64,000 bases of DNA from Margaritispora aquatica. Its lineage: Eukaryota; Ascomycota; Leotiomycetes; Helotiales; Discinellaceae. The notes beneath the pieces are model-generated. The model had not been told where the DNA came from, did no database searches, and saw nothing but the letters and a program-made list of their open reading frames with translations. The DNA lies in assembly GCA_007644065.1 (NCBI GenBank), contig VJWN01000011.1:558001-622000 (forward strand). The letters are read 5' to 3'. Of this stretch, positions 35,439 to 47,199 are shown one piece after another (the first letter of the stretch is position 1; the number at the start of each line of letters is the position of its first letter). The translations under genes were made by a program, and so were the position numbers.

Positions 35439-37445
35439 ATGACTACCTATGTGTTGACTTCTCTTTTAAAGCCATCTGCAGTCCCTCAAAACGCGCCATC
35501 TCTTCAACCACTCTTTCTGGCACCAAATCCGAATTCGGCATCAAAACCAGTCATGGCACCAGTCGAGATATCTCATGCTGCGAGGTAAGTGCAGTGACGA
35601 TGGTCACGTGCGGTGATGAGCGCTCTTCCAACATTATTCCATGATGGCTCACTACTACATGATACTAAATTCGTACGAATATCATCGAATATAGCTATAC
35701 ATTTTAGATAGATTGGACGATGTTCGCTGACCTATGCATATTAGTCGTCTTCCTTTTATAGCAGCATTGAGCCATCATGCATTGATATTATACCTGTCAA
35801 GCGTTGCTCTGCATACAATATACCGCTCGTATGCTGCCTTACCACCTTCAGCTTCTACAAGACATCGGCAACCTCTACGGAAAGGATATATTCGAACTTT
35901 CTCTATTCTGGCGATAGTTAGTCTTGTGTCTGCAGCATTCTTTGGGGTCAAATCTGCATCTTTGTCATACAGAGTATGGGCTACTGAGAGAGGCATTGAG
36001 CTGCCTGAAGGGTTGGTCCCTCTTGGCTCCTTTGAAGATTTTCGCTTATTTCCAACAGCTTTTTTGGTGACAAAGGTGGTCTTCGTCCTGGATATCATCC
36101 TGGAAGATTTCAATCCGTGCAATGGCTTAGTGACACCCCTTTTTATCGAGACACTCTCGAAATCATCGCGGAAACTGCACGGTATGCCTGGTGGGGCCAG
36201 CAAATTGACATTGGCACCGTATCTTGGAGTTTGTATTTGGCACTTGAAGGGCAGAGACGCAATATCTCCAATCTTTGGTCTTTTTTGGTGCTCTCCCAGC
36301 TAGTAAATTTGTCGTATGCGCAAAGTTTGTTCTTCTTAGCTGTTCTTCTGACGCCAGTACCACTACAAAAGAACGCGAGGGAGATTACAAGAGCTATTGT
36401 TCCAGCCACCTCGAACTTGTGAGTAGAATCAGCTTCCCAGCATTTCAGGTCTAATGGGTAGCAGGTATTCGCGAACATTGGAAAAATTCTTTCCCACAAA
36501 GCCAGCCGGATTTCTTCCAGCACCCGGACTCTATATATCACTACTTTTCGTCAATTTTGGAGCTGTGTTCCTGGTTCCATATGTTGCCAACACTTCCTCA
36601 TTTGTCAATATCGCACTGGTAGCACGACTAGCACCATTCACATTCCTGCTTCTTCCCTATGTGATTCCTAGCCACTGGGGTAAGACTCATCATCACCCCC
36701 ACGAAGCTCACAATAACTACATTTTTCTATTCCGGATAATATCTCTGATTTCGGCTGCATTACATGTCAATACTTCAGCAATCGCTCTCTTCAGAAATAC
36801 ACCAGAGAAGTCATACTATCGTCATAGCCTTCTCCATCCTTTCAAAGAAGAGCATCGATCAGCTATTGATCGCACTACCACTGCTCTCAGTCAGGTTTTT
36901 GGAGCAATCCTGGAGCATCCAGCAGTCACAGCTGTCGGTATGGATGTCCTGCTATCTGGCCTTACTCTGGGTACATGGGCTGGCATTCGAGGACTCGACG
37001 CATATGAGATGCTCGTGTCTTCCATTCCTTTCACGCAGCCAATTGCGAAGAGACTAGAGGACATTGAGGAAGTCATCAAAGAAACTCCATTACAGTAAGA
37101 TAAATTGCACCCTTTATGGTATCTTCATAGCAAGAAGCTAATATGAGAAGAACTGAGATTAGTCCACCTCGCCGCCGAGTTGGCCGTCCCAGGAAGAATG
37201 AGTCGACAGCCAACACCAACAAAGCTACATCTACATCAGTATCCAAGCACCAGAAAAGTGTATCGAATGGGAGCAACGACCATCGTGATCCCTCCTATCA
37301 TCCTAATGCTGAGGTGATTCAAGAGGGGGAGGAGAATGCTGAAGAAGACTGGGAGGCAAGTGCTTTGGCTTGGGGAATGATTTCCGTTGGTGGTCTTGGT
37401 TTGGGTAGTGCTGCAGTTTATGGAGCTGAGGTATTGGCTCGGTAA
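35439..37445 (+). CDS. Fungal multi-spanning membrane protein with AT-hook-like tail
   Basis: Function not recognised; it looks like a family of fungal integral membrane proteins. Exons: 35439-35584, 35745-36011, 36059-36418, 36465-37094 and 37148-37445, about 566 residues. A second in-frame ATG at 35421 would add six. Hydrophobic segments are numerous, for example LSHHALILYLSSVALHTI, FSILAIVSLVSAAFFGV, LYISLLFVNFGAVFLVPYV and LSGLTLGTWAGI. Soluble blocks include GYHPGRF and WLSDTPFYRDTLEI. Intron 2 (47 nt) has the unusual donor GTTGGT; without splicing it the frame reads into a wrong ending near 36303. The last exon starts at an acceptor I could not fix to the base (37148 or 37151). The final 100 residues hold RRRVGRPRK, an AT-hook-like motif, then an acidic stretch and one more hydrophobic segment. 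Confidence 0.82.
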
Positions 37446-38786
37446 ACAAAGCAGAGACTCTGACTATTGAGCTTTTATCCGACCATTGCTCATGGGCCTG
37501 TCATCATGCTCTGTACAACGATGTATATGATTCACGAATCCTACGAACTTTAATCAATCGAGTCGATCGGCTTCTACTCACAAATCGTGTTGCAAATTTG
37601 TGACATCGGATAGTCCTCCACATATGTAAGAAAGGTCAATCTACAATCCTTCACCACAAGAAAGAAGTTAAAGGATTATATTGGATGGCGCCTGTCCCGC
37701 TCAGAGGCTTAACCGAGCGAGAACAAGACTTCTCTTTAGACTTGCTTTGGCAAGACAATTACCAATAGCTTCAAACTGGCGTAGGGAAAGCAGCGTCTAA
37801 ATATTCTGGCAATACACCGATTTCTATGTTTGATCTGACATTTCAATGCATAATGTCTAGATTGTCTTCTCTCGCCTGAGATCATTCTATGACATGATAA
37901 CTATACATTCAGGTCTTGCGAGCAAGCCATAAGCATCATGATGTTGTCGGTGAGAGGCTATTCGGTAGCCATTGCCGCAAGGGAGCCAAGTGTTGGCCCC
38001 AGAAGCGACAAAGGAGTGATCGCGTATCTAGCTTCTGCTTTGGGTTGCGCTACCGAGAATAGGCAAGGGAAGCAGTCAGGGATATTCGGTACCTTGATTC
38101 GCATTTTCGAGGATATGCTCTCGGAGTCGTCCGTTCTCCGCTGAATAGATGGATATTTCCGTACCTGCCACGAGCCAACAGATTGTCGTTATTGCTCCAA
38201 ATGATAAACAGCAGGTGGTTTACAGCTCTGAGCTTCAGCTCGCTTACTGCACACCTCCTTTTTGTCTTCTCGGATCACGGGAAAAGGTCGCCCATTCACC
38301 TGCCAAGACCTGGGCGAAAACCGTGTTAGAATTGTTGGTTCAAAAACATCTTTCTATCATTTTGTTATGACCAAGTGCAAAATCTCTAAATGATAGCTGA
38401 TTACCCTTGCATCAGCGGATCTAACCGTGGACCAGTCCACCGTTATCATTGGGTTGTGGCTGGTAAGCTTAATACCCCGCTAATTTATCCAAGATGCCTG
38501 CAAACCAGTTCTGACCTTCCTCAGTGGGGTAGCCTGCCAAGCTTGAATCTTGAGCTCTGCTCCAACGACATGCAGGAACTGCTTCCTGAATCGGCTTGTC
38601 GTGATAAAGTCGACGAGGTACGAGTCTTGGCCCTCAGCATGTGCAATCTCAGCCTTGGTAATATCCGAGTTCTATGAGAAAGCTGGGAAAATTCGAGAGA
38701 GAGTATAAAGATGGGTTGATGTCCGCAGGACTGGGCATTAGTTGCCAGTGATTCAGGTATTTCTTCTCTACCTACTCCAAGTAATC
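37446..38786. other. Intergenic region
   Basis: About 1.3 kb without a supported gene. Three short + frames (37938-38677) have no domain character. The last part is the promoter of the secreted nuclease. Confidence 0.5.
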
Positions 38787-40771
38787 ATGCGGTTCTCCTC
38801 ACTCGCCATCGCCGCAGCCTTCAATGCGCTGTTGGCTGACGCCGTTACCATTAGCCAGATCAATGGAGTCAAATTCATTTCGCCATACAAGGGACAGGCG
38901 TTGACTGGTATCAAGGGGCTGGTAACAGCTAAAGGCCCAAGTGGATTCTGGATTCGCCAAACCACGCTTGATCTTGACATCAGATCTTCGAACTCCATCT
39001 ACGTCTTTGGAGCCGCAGCGGTGAAGAATGTCACCGTTGGAGACATCGTGACTCTGAACGCCAATGTCACCGAGTACCGTTCCCAAGCCTCATATCTGTA
39101 TCAGACTGAATTGACGCTGCCAAAGAACATCACTGTTCTCTCTAGCAACAACACGGTCAGACCGGTGGTGATTGGAGAAGATCTCTTGGTTTACCCACCC
39201 ACCGAGGCTTTCTCGTCTCTTGACAATGGAGACATTTACTCATTGCCAAACAATGTTAGCTTGGTTTCCGTGGCCAACCCCGATCTCCAGCCATTACTTT
39301 ACGGAATGGATTTCTGGGAGAGCCTGAGTGGAGAATTGGTTACTATCAAGTCACCTGCTGCAATTACCAAGTCTAATACCTATGGCGACGTTTGGGTTGT
39401 GGGTTCTTGGAGGACATCTGGCAAGAACAAGAGAGGAGGATTGACAATGAGAGACAGAGGTACGGGATTTTTCCGAGCTAGGAGAAATTTCAGATACTAA
39501 CAATTTGATCAGATTCAAATCCTGAAGCTCTGTATGTCATTGATCCTTTGGATGGAACCGCCAACCCTAAAACAATCAAGTTGGGTGACACTTTGTCGGA
39601 AATCACAGGCATTGTGACTACAGCATATGGTTACTACTGCATTCTCCCTAGCACCAAGGTCAATGTCACCTCATCGGCTGTGCCAGCTACTCCTCCTCCA
39701 ACCGAGCTCGTGTCATCAGGAACATGCAAACAATTAACTTTTGGTGATTACAATGTTGAGAATCTTACTCCAACGTCCTCGTGGTTGCCAAGCATTGCTG
39801 CTCATATTTCCAACTATTTGAAGACTCCAGATCTTGTCTTTGTACAAGAAATCCAAGACAACAGTGGTGTTACAAGCAATGGAGGTAAGCAGAGCCAATC
39901 ATTGTATCAACCGAAAACGCAGTTGCTAATGGAAATCCCAGTTGTGAGTGGAAATTTGACCTTGACAACACTGGTCAACTCTATCTTCAATCAATCCGGT
40001 GTTCAATACGCATTCGTCGAAATTGCTCCACAAGATGGACTAGATGGAGGTCAACCAGGTGGCAACATCAGACAAGCATACCTCTATAAACCAAACCTCA
40101 TCCGTCTTCGCAAGCCAAACCCGGGAAATGCAACTCAATCAAACGAAGTCTTAGCAGGCCCAGAGCTCAAATACAACCCGGGACGTATTGATCCATTGAA
40201 TGCGGCATTCACTGCGAGCCGCAAGCCCCTGGCTGCAGCATGGGAGACTCTGGATGGAAAGAACAAGTTCTTCACCGTCAACGTCCACCAGGGAAGCAAG
40301 GGTGGTGGAAGCCCATTGATCGGCGACTCTCGACCTCCCATCAATGGTGGAGTCGAGGACCGTCTCGCTCAAGCTACAATTGTTGCTGTAAGCACATTAT
40401 AACCTATTAATAACAAAAGAATAAAAACTAATACATCACAGACATTTATTGCTCAAATCCTCGCCAAGAACCCATTCGCCAAGATCATTGCAGCTGGTGA
40501 TTTTAACGAATTCACATTCGTCAAGCCACTCGAGACATTCAAGTCCATCTCGCACATGCTCGATATTGACGACATCACTTTGACTCCAACGACTGAGCGA
40601 TACACATACATGTATGACATGAATTGCCAGGAGCTGGATCACATGTTCGTGAGCCCCTCGATGCTGTTGGGCGCTGCCGTGGATCATGTCCATGTTAATA
40701 CTTGGAGCACACTTGCCAACCAGATCTCTGATCATGACCCGAGTGTGGCGAGGCTGAACGTGTGTAATTGA
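38787..40771 (+). CDS. Secreted endonuclease/exonuclease/phosphatase-fold nuclease
   Basis: Probably cleaves extracellular nucleic acid. Exons: 38787-39459, 39513-39884, 39942-40387 and 40442-40771, 606 residues. The start at MRFSSLAIAAAFNALLADA gives a clean signal peptide; an ATG 45 bases upstream would spoil it. Residues about 20-220 resemble the OB-fold/lamin-tail-like N-terminal region of bacterial extracellular ExeM/NucH-type nucleases (inference). The EEP catalytic part follows: GDYNVENL (metal/Asn), FVQEIQDNSG (Glu), PNLIRLRK region, VNVHQGSKGGGSPLIGD, AAGDFNEF (Asp-x-Asn) and SDHDPSVA (the closing Asp-His). Several NxS/T sites (NVT, NIT, NLT) fit secretion. All frames join cleanly. 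No close gene neighbours in the same direction; family role is family knowledge, substrate unknown. Confidence 0.9.
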
Positions 40772-41741
40772 GTGGTGTGACGGCGGACTTAATGATTATA
40801 GATAATTTATGAGATATATAATGAATTAGACATGATAGAGAAATTATTCTGGATTAAAGTAGTATAACTTGGAGCGCTGAATATCATCTGCTATAAAGCA
40901 TTGCCTTTTCACTAGGTGTATAGGTATGCAGTGAGTAATGGGATTCTTCAACAAGAAAGAGAAGGCTATCAACGAAACCAGCCATCTCCCCACATAACAA
41001 TATTTCTGATGAAATGAACGACAAAACCACTTGGAATGGATTTGACTGCTAAGTTACTATCAAGTCCAACGTCCAATTGAGATGTTTGGTGATATGCTTC
41101 TACCACTGATTCTGACCAACAATGCCAGGGCGAAAGAAATTTGGTTATTGAGCTCTGCTGTATCTATCTGTAAGAGCACTATGACACTTGCTGAGGCAGT
41201 TTCGAGACTTGAGAGAAACTAGACAGATGAAGTAATTTATAGGAAAGGAACAATTAAGTAAAGACGAGATTCAAAGTTCTCATCGCCCAAGTTCACGCTC
41301 AAGCGAGAGGGAAGAGAATCCATTTCCTTATCCGCTGACCTAATCAAACACGATAAAGCACCTCACCCCTCAATCGGCGATAGCCTCGGACATCATCGTC
41401 ATGGATCACCGAATTGCACCCCTCCATTCGCCTGTCTGGCTGTCGCCTGAATCCATCCCACACCATACAAACACCCATACCCATAGTAGGTACCCATATC
41501 ACATCACTATACATAGATTTACATATATACTTATTGCTTATTTGCATCCACCTCCGTGCTCTCTCTACATGCCATTAACAAAGCAACCACCATACCAATA
41601 CATCATTCCTTCGTCCCCGAGCATAGGCATATCTAGAAGCCTCACCAGTAGTTCACACTCTCACTCTCACTCCTACGCATCACTAACCGCGACAACGACC
41701 GCGACTACGACTGCCACAGGATCGGTGCTCTTTTCGCGACG
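40772..41741. other. Intergenic region
   Basis: About 970 bases. A + frame from 41401 to 41841 overlaps the true start of the next gene in another frame. It is Ser/Thr/His-rich leader-like sequence, so I do not treat it as a gene. Nothing else seen. Confidence 0.5.
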
Positions 41742-42744
41742 ATGGAAGAAAGCTGCTGCACTTGCGCACAGCTCCTTAAGAACGTGCTGCCGCAATACGA
41801 TGAGAAGAGTGAGAAGCCAAAGGCACTCGACAGGCGATTAGACTGCTGCGGTCGGAACATATGTGGGAATTGTATTGCTGTGAGCACCGCCTAGACGAAT
41901 TCTATACACATGTTCCATGCCTTCTCCCTACTAATAAAGTGGTGGTGGATGTAGAATAACTCTAGATTCGCAAATTATTGTGAGCTTGCCACTTCTCGTC
42001 TTCACAGAAGTACCCCGCCACTAACCAAGACACTTATCAGGCCCATTTTGTCAAGTCTCAACGACGCCCTCTCCTCTACCCCAAGGTCTCCGCGATCCAC
42101 CCTCATACGCCCCTCTTTCTCGAATATCACAGCACCCACCGCAATACAGCGACGATCTACCCTCTTATGCCTCTCTCACAAACCCGCAAATACCACTGTC
42201 AGAGAAATCCTCCACGTCCCACCAACCAGCAGAAGACGTGCTCCATTTCCTCGACCACGAGCAGGACACCCTCGCCGGCCTGTCGCTTCGCTATGGGGTG
42301 CCGATTACAGCATTGAGGCGAGCGAACAAGATTAGTGCCGACCATTTGCTATTGGCGAGGAGGACAGTCATAATTCCTGGAGAGTTTTATAAGGCTGGGA
42401 TTAGTTTGAGCCCGAGGCCTGTAGAAGGAGAGGAAGAGGAGAGGAGGAAATCCATCGTGAGGAAGTGGATGGTTGCTTGTAAAGTTGCTGAGTATGTGAT
42501 TCCAAACTGAGAGACGTTCATGTGTGTACAACCAAACTGACGAAGGAACTACTGTTTGACAAACAGATATGACATTGCGCTCTTGTACTTGAAACAAGTC
42601 GACTACGACCTTGAGACTGCTATCGATGCGTATAAAGAGGACGAGATGTGGGAAAAGGAACACCCCATGGAGGCAAATGTAAAAGGAAAGGGAAAGACGA
42701 AACACGATGTCGGAAAGAGAAGATTCACAGGTCAGAGATCCTGA
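41742..42744 (+). CDS. LysM-domain protein with N-terminal cysteine finger
   Basis: Four exons: 41742-41879, 41955-41979 (25 nt), 42041-42491 and 42567-42744, 263 residues. Order: N-terminal cysteine finger, MEESCCTCAQLL then RLDCCGRNICGNCIA, completed across the microexon by RFANYCPFC. Next a Pro/Ser-rich linker, then a LysM module (about 117-160), with VLHFLDHEQDTLAGLSLRYG and VPITALRRANKISADHLLLARRTVIIPG. The C-terminal part is YDIALLYLKQVDYDLETAIDAY, which looks UBA-like, then a basic tail. No signal peptide, so the LysM is intracellular and need not bind chitin. Introns: GTGAGC...GTAG, GTGAGC...TCAG and GTATGT...ACAG. All frames join cleanly only with the microexon included. Function unknown. 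It is convergent with rse1 (148 bases between stops). Confidence 0.88.
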
Positions 42745-42892
42745 CAAATTTGTATACATCAGGTGTAGAACAGTTTTCAGACTGTTTGTATTTGTCATTT
42801 ACATCATGACTGGTCTCATGGTCATTAGATGTTCCGAAACGCCTCCAATGTTGTACAGTACTCCAAATACATGTTGTCCGTCGCGCCGTTTA

Positions 42893-45800
42893 TTAATATG
42901 CTGAGCGTGTCCGGAAATCCTGAATTGTTAGTCATGTCTGATAAGATGATTTTTCATATTCACTTACCGAGATTTTTCGCTCAATCTCTCGCACCGTTCG
43001 GTCTAGCTCTCCCGCAATCATTTGTTTCTTGTCCGCAGGCAAGAGGGTATATCGTTCACACAAATCTCCATCGATGACACCTTTCACAGGGACATAGTAC
43101 CCGCGGTACATTAGATGGTCTCTTCCAGCCAGTGGCGCATCTTCGGCTCTCATGTGCTGTTCCAAGTTCTGAAAGAAATCTACATCCTCTCGACTAACGA
43201 AAGGAATGAGAATGCCGAGAGTTCCTTGCAAACCAGCCCACAGCAAACAGTCACTACCACCTGCTACAAGATTTGTCTTTTGAATACTCATAGGGATGTC
43301 TTGGGGGAAGTAGTGAGCCATCAAAGTAAGACGATGAGGAGCTCCTTGAAGATATGAACGCTCATGCACCAGATGTGCACCTGAGCCCTCCTCATCGGCT
43401 TCCTCGCTTGCCTTGGTGGGGCATCGCAATAACCAAAGGTTGCCAAACTTGTCACCACCTGCCACAGTCTCATAATCTACCATCGTGGTGCAGGATGTCC
43501 ACCGAGCAATGGTGTCATCCACAAAAGGAATGAGCTTATTGTCTTGAAACTTGTAGACAACGATGACGATGCTTTGTTGCACATCGCTGACCACAATACG
43601 ACTTCCTTGAGTCTGCAAGCCGACGATCATATTCGGAACTACTTCAGCTTGGGACTTGCGGAGAAGCTGTCGCATTCCCAAGTCGTATATCCGCAAATCT
43701 TTGCCGACACCAGCCAATAATCTCCCTTGAAAGCCGAGGAGTGCCAGGGGAGGCTCCTCGACCTTAGTCTTGTGGATGAATTCTAGTTCTTTTCCATTAT
43801 CGTGGAATCGATAAACATGCAAAAAGCCAGCAGTAGAAGACCTAGGGCTCACAATCATGTCTTTGCCAGTGCCAACAACTAGGAAAACCTCGTCATCTTG
43901 ACTAGCAAAAGACACAGTTGCTATACTTGTGGCAGCCTCATTTTCCTCAAGATCAATCTTTTGAAGGACGCTTTTCTCGGTTATTGGATCGATCACAGAG
44001 ACACAAGATGCCCAGTGACCTTTTCCCTTTGGATACCCAAACTCTTCCGGAGGTAATATCGCTGCATCACCATTGACGACTGCAGGATCTTCGAGCAACT
44101 TCTTTTTCGTTTCTGGAGCTAGGATGCCATTGTCCGATTCTATGGTGTAAAAGAGAGGATGTTCCGGATGTCGAACGAAAGCACGTGGAGTGTAAGTAAG
44201 TGGAATTGATTCTTGGAGAAGGTTGTCTGTGAGTTTGTCGATAGAAAAAATCCTAAGGATGTCAGTGGCTACCTCCGTGTGGTTGTACGATTTTTTGTGG
44301 TATGAGTTTGAGATACATCAGAAGGAACAATTGGATTTATAATATAAGATCCTCATAGCCACGTTGGGCATAAGCAGGTTAACGATAAGAAAATCATCAC
44401 AGTATCAAAGAGCTTCCAAAGAAAGACATTTTGAACATACCTTAAGTTTTGTCCTTGGATACCTACCATTCCCTCGGTACATTGCTCACTACTGAAGTTC
44501 CATCCCCATTCAAGTCCAGGGTAATTGAGCGGCGTGAGCATGAAACCCTTAGTAACAGGATCGGAATATCCAAGCCATGGTCTTGAGCTTAAAGCTAATA
44601 CAGCAGTTTGTCCTTGGACTGATACCTTGAATAACTTTGCAGGCTTTGGTCCAAGAAATCTTGTTCGTGTGTCGGAAAGTTCACCAGTAATATCATCTAG
44701 TACTGTTCTGAGATAGACACCAGAATAAAGACCAATATGGAGATATAAGGTAGAACCACCAGAAGAAGAATCTGTCATGGCCATGATAGATAATGCGGAG
44801 GGGGGTGAAGTAAGAGCTTGAACGGATTTGTTCTCCAATGTGGAATCTGGATCAAGACTCAGAATGCGGACGGTCGAGTCATCGCAACCAACAGCTAGAA
44901 ATTGACTTCGAACACGGCCTTCCGGAACATCTCCGAGACTCAGACATGTCACAGTTCCACTCATCTCTTTTTTCTCGTCATACTCAGCTAGCGATCCATC
45001 TGCATCCATCTCGAAGTAGACGATTTCACCTGAGCTGAGGGCAACAGCAACCTGTCGTTCATTTGTGGTTGCAGCAACAATGGAACGATGTTGTGGAGCA
45101 ACCCATTCGTTGACTCGACGGTCTGCTCTAATATGTCTAATGCCTTTTGGATGGACTTGTATGAGGCCATCTTCGCCGAGTTGCTGGACCGCGAGAGTAG
45201 GTGCGGTGGACAAGAAGCCAGTATCAGTAACTTCTTCAACTGTCTCGCCGATACTCAGGACCAAAGTGCCGTTCGAGAATGATAATATGATGTAGGCATC
45301 AAACGTATCTTCACGAGTGAGCTTCGTAGTCCAAACTGCAGACGGAACTCCTGGAAGCTCTGATTCGACAATCTCGCTTACTTCCAGACCGTGCTTTAGG
45401 GTTCTGAAAGTACTTCTTGCACCAGTTCCACAAATTGAATAGATTTGGGGCGCATCCTCTTCGGTCAGGTTTGCAACCTTGCAATCCATCAATGGGTTCA
45501 TGGAGTCTATGCTTTCAACCAAGCTCAAATTCTCAGCTGGACGAGGGTGAAAGTATACAGGAGTATATGGATCCTTTGCATCAGTTGGGAAATCATCGCT
45601 GATGAACTCGATCTCGTTATCATCATCTCCGAGCTTCTCAAACTGGTAGAATTGATGGTTTCCAAACTCGCTGGCCACAAAAAGGAAACCGCTCTTGAGG
45701 ATACACAACGATGATGCAACAGGAACAGTATCAAAGTATTTGATCTTGAGACGTTTGACTTCAGCGGTCGGCTCACCCTCATCATCCTCAACCATTTCAA

Positions 45801-46913
45801 TGGTAACTTTGAACAAATCGCCATCATTCGTTTGTAGGAGGAAAAAGAAGGCACCAGCCGCACCTTTCAACTTGTGCATGACCCCTGCAACTATCACACG
45901 TTTTCGTTGTGGATCTTCTGTAGCACCCCGTCGTCGAGGGATCGCGACACGAAATGCTTCTTGGTTGGAATGACGATAGGTGATATTGTCGTCCCCACAG
46001 ACCAAGACACCACTTGGTCCATCGGTACCACCAGGTACCTGGAATAGAATTGTAGCAGAGCGATCTACAGGATCCGACCACTTTCGTACGACATGGTTGA
46101 GTCCAAGATCAAGTTCGTAGTAGACCAAAGATTTCTCGATCTCATCATATGCCTGCCCAGTGGGATCTTGATCTGATTCAGAGAAGTCAACCTCAAGGGC
46201 TGCAAAGACAGGGTTTGCGTACCCGACATCAAGAGCCACAAGAGCAAACACCAGAGTCTGTGGCTTGTGGGCTTCAAGCGGTGAGGAAATTGTGAGTTCT
46301 GCTTGTGCGTTCCGATTCAAAACATAGACTAGCTTGTTCTTCTCTGCTGATGCGACAAGACAAGCTCTGCCCTTTGGATCTACAGCCAAGTATTGACCTG
46401 GAATTACACGACGCACGCCAGATTTCCCGAATGTCTCCAGCTTCAAGCGATTGAACCTGTTCTCCGCAGGGAGAAACTCAATGATTGTGATGCGACCAGA
46501 GTCCGAGGTTATGACAATGTAATCTATTGAACGGTATTAGCTTGATTCTGCTAAACCCATGATTACCATACTACAAGGTGGTTTTGTGATTTCATGAGAA
46601 TAATTCTCGTGCTGCAATACATGCTTCAAATCACTAAGAGAAGCTCAATAGGACGAGAATGGGACTTACCCTTGCTGCTTCCAGCCAGCCTGAATGCTGC
46701 TATCTGTCTGATAATTCCAAATACATCATGCGACAGGGCAGTGACTATCTTGCCTTGGGCAGGATCGGGACGATGTAAGGTCAGAAGAGACCCAGACGCG
46801 GTGATAATTTGCTGCTCTTTCGTTCCTGCGAACTGTCCGAGGATTGCCTGAGTGATTGCAGTCGGTGGCTGGACAGTCAAACTGTACATAAACATGGACG
46901 ACGTTGTCGCCAT
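42893..46913 (-). CDS. rse1: Splicing factor Rse1 (SF3b3/SAP130)
   Basis: SF3b subunit of the U2 snRNP, a three-propeller scaffold of the CPSF160/DDB1 superfamily. Minus-strand exons: 46913-46670, 46523-44441, 44252-42968 and 42919-42893, 1,212 residues (human SF3B3 1,217). The start [17 protein letters not shown] and [13 protein letters not shown] (exon 2 start), [31 protein letters not shown], and in exon 3 [34 protein letters not shown] and [25 protein letters not shown] are family blocks. The last 27-nt exon encodes DFRTRSAY; together with ERKIS it matches the conserved C-terminus. The first three introns are 146, 188 and 48 nt. All joins are in frame. It shares a short divergent promoter with mss51. 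Confidence 0.96.
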
Positions 46914-47199
46914 GGTGCGGATAGGTGCGCAGAGTACCTGCGCAGCTTTGATTTATTTGAGAGGTTGATTGGAATAGTATCCGGAAGTATTGAAAAGAAA
47001 AGAGCTGGCAATGCAGCTTGTCGAAGCTCAAATCATTTCGAGGTGGTTTGAAGCCTGATGGTTGAGCTTCCATGCGACAAATAATTTTGCTTGTGGTTAA
47101 ATCTACGCTAATCTACTTCTGGAAATACAACAACTTACGATTTTATCACGACAGAGGGAGAGCTTCGACAGCAGAGAGCAATTTCTACTTGAAGTCAAT
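46914..47199. promoter_or_regulatory. Bidirectional promoter, rse1 and mss51
   Basis: Only 286 bases lie between the divergent start codons of a nuclear splicing factor and a mitochondrial translational activator. One ATTGG (CCAAT on the minus strand) is seen at 46968-46972. Both promoters must share this DNA. Confidence 0.6.

Noticed and set aside
36117..36303. Frameshift pseudogene in the membrane-protein gene
   Set aside because: The apparent frameshift is explained by a 47-nt intron with a GTTGGT donor and CAACAG acceptor that restores the frame.
37938..38677. Three short + ORFs in a row as a possible spliced gene
   Set aside because: No plausible splice sites joining them in frame and no domain-like content.
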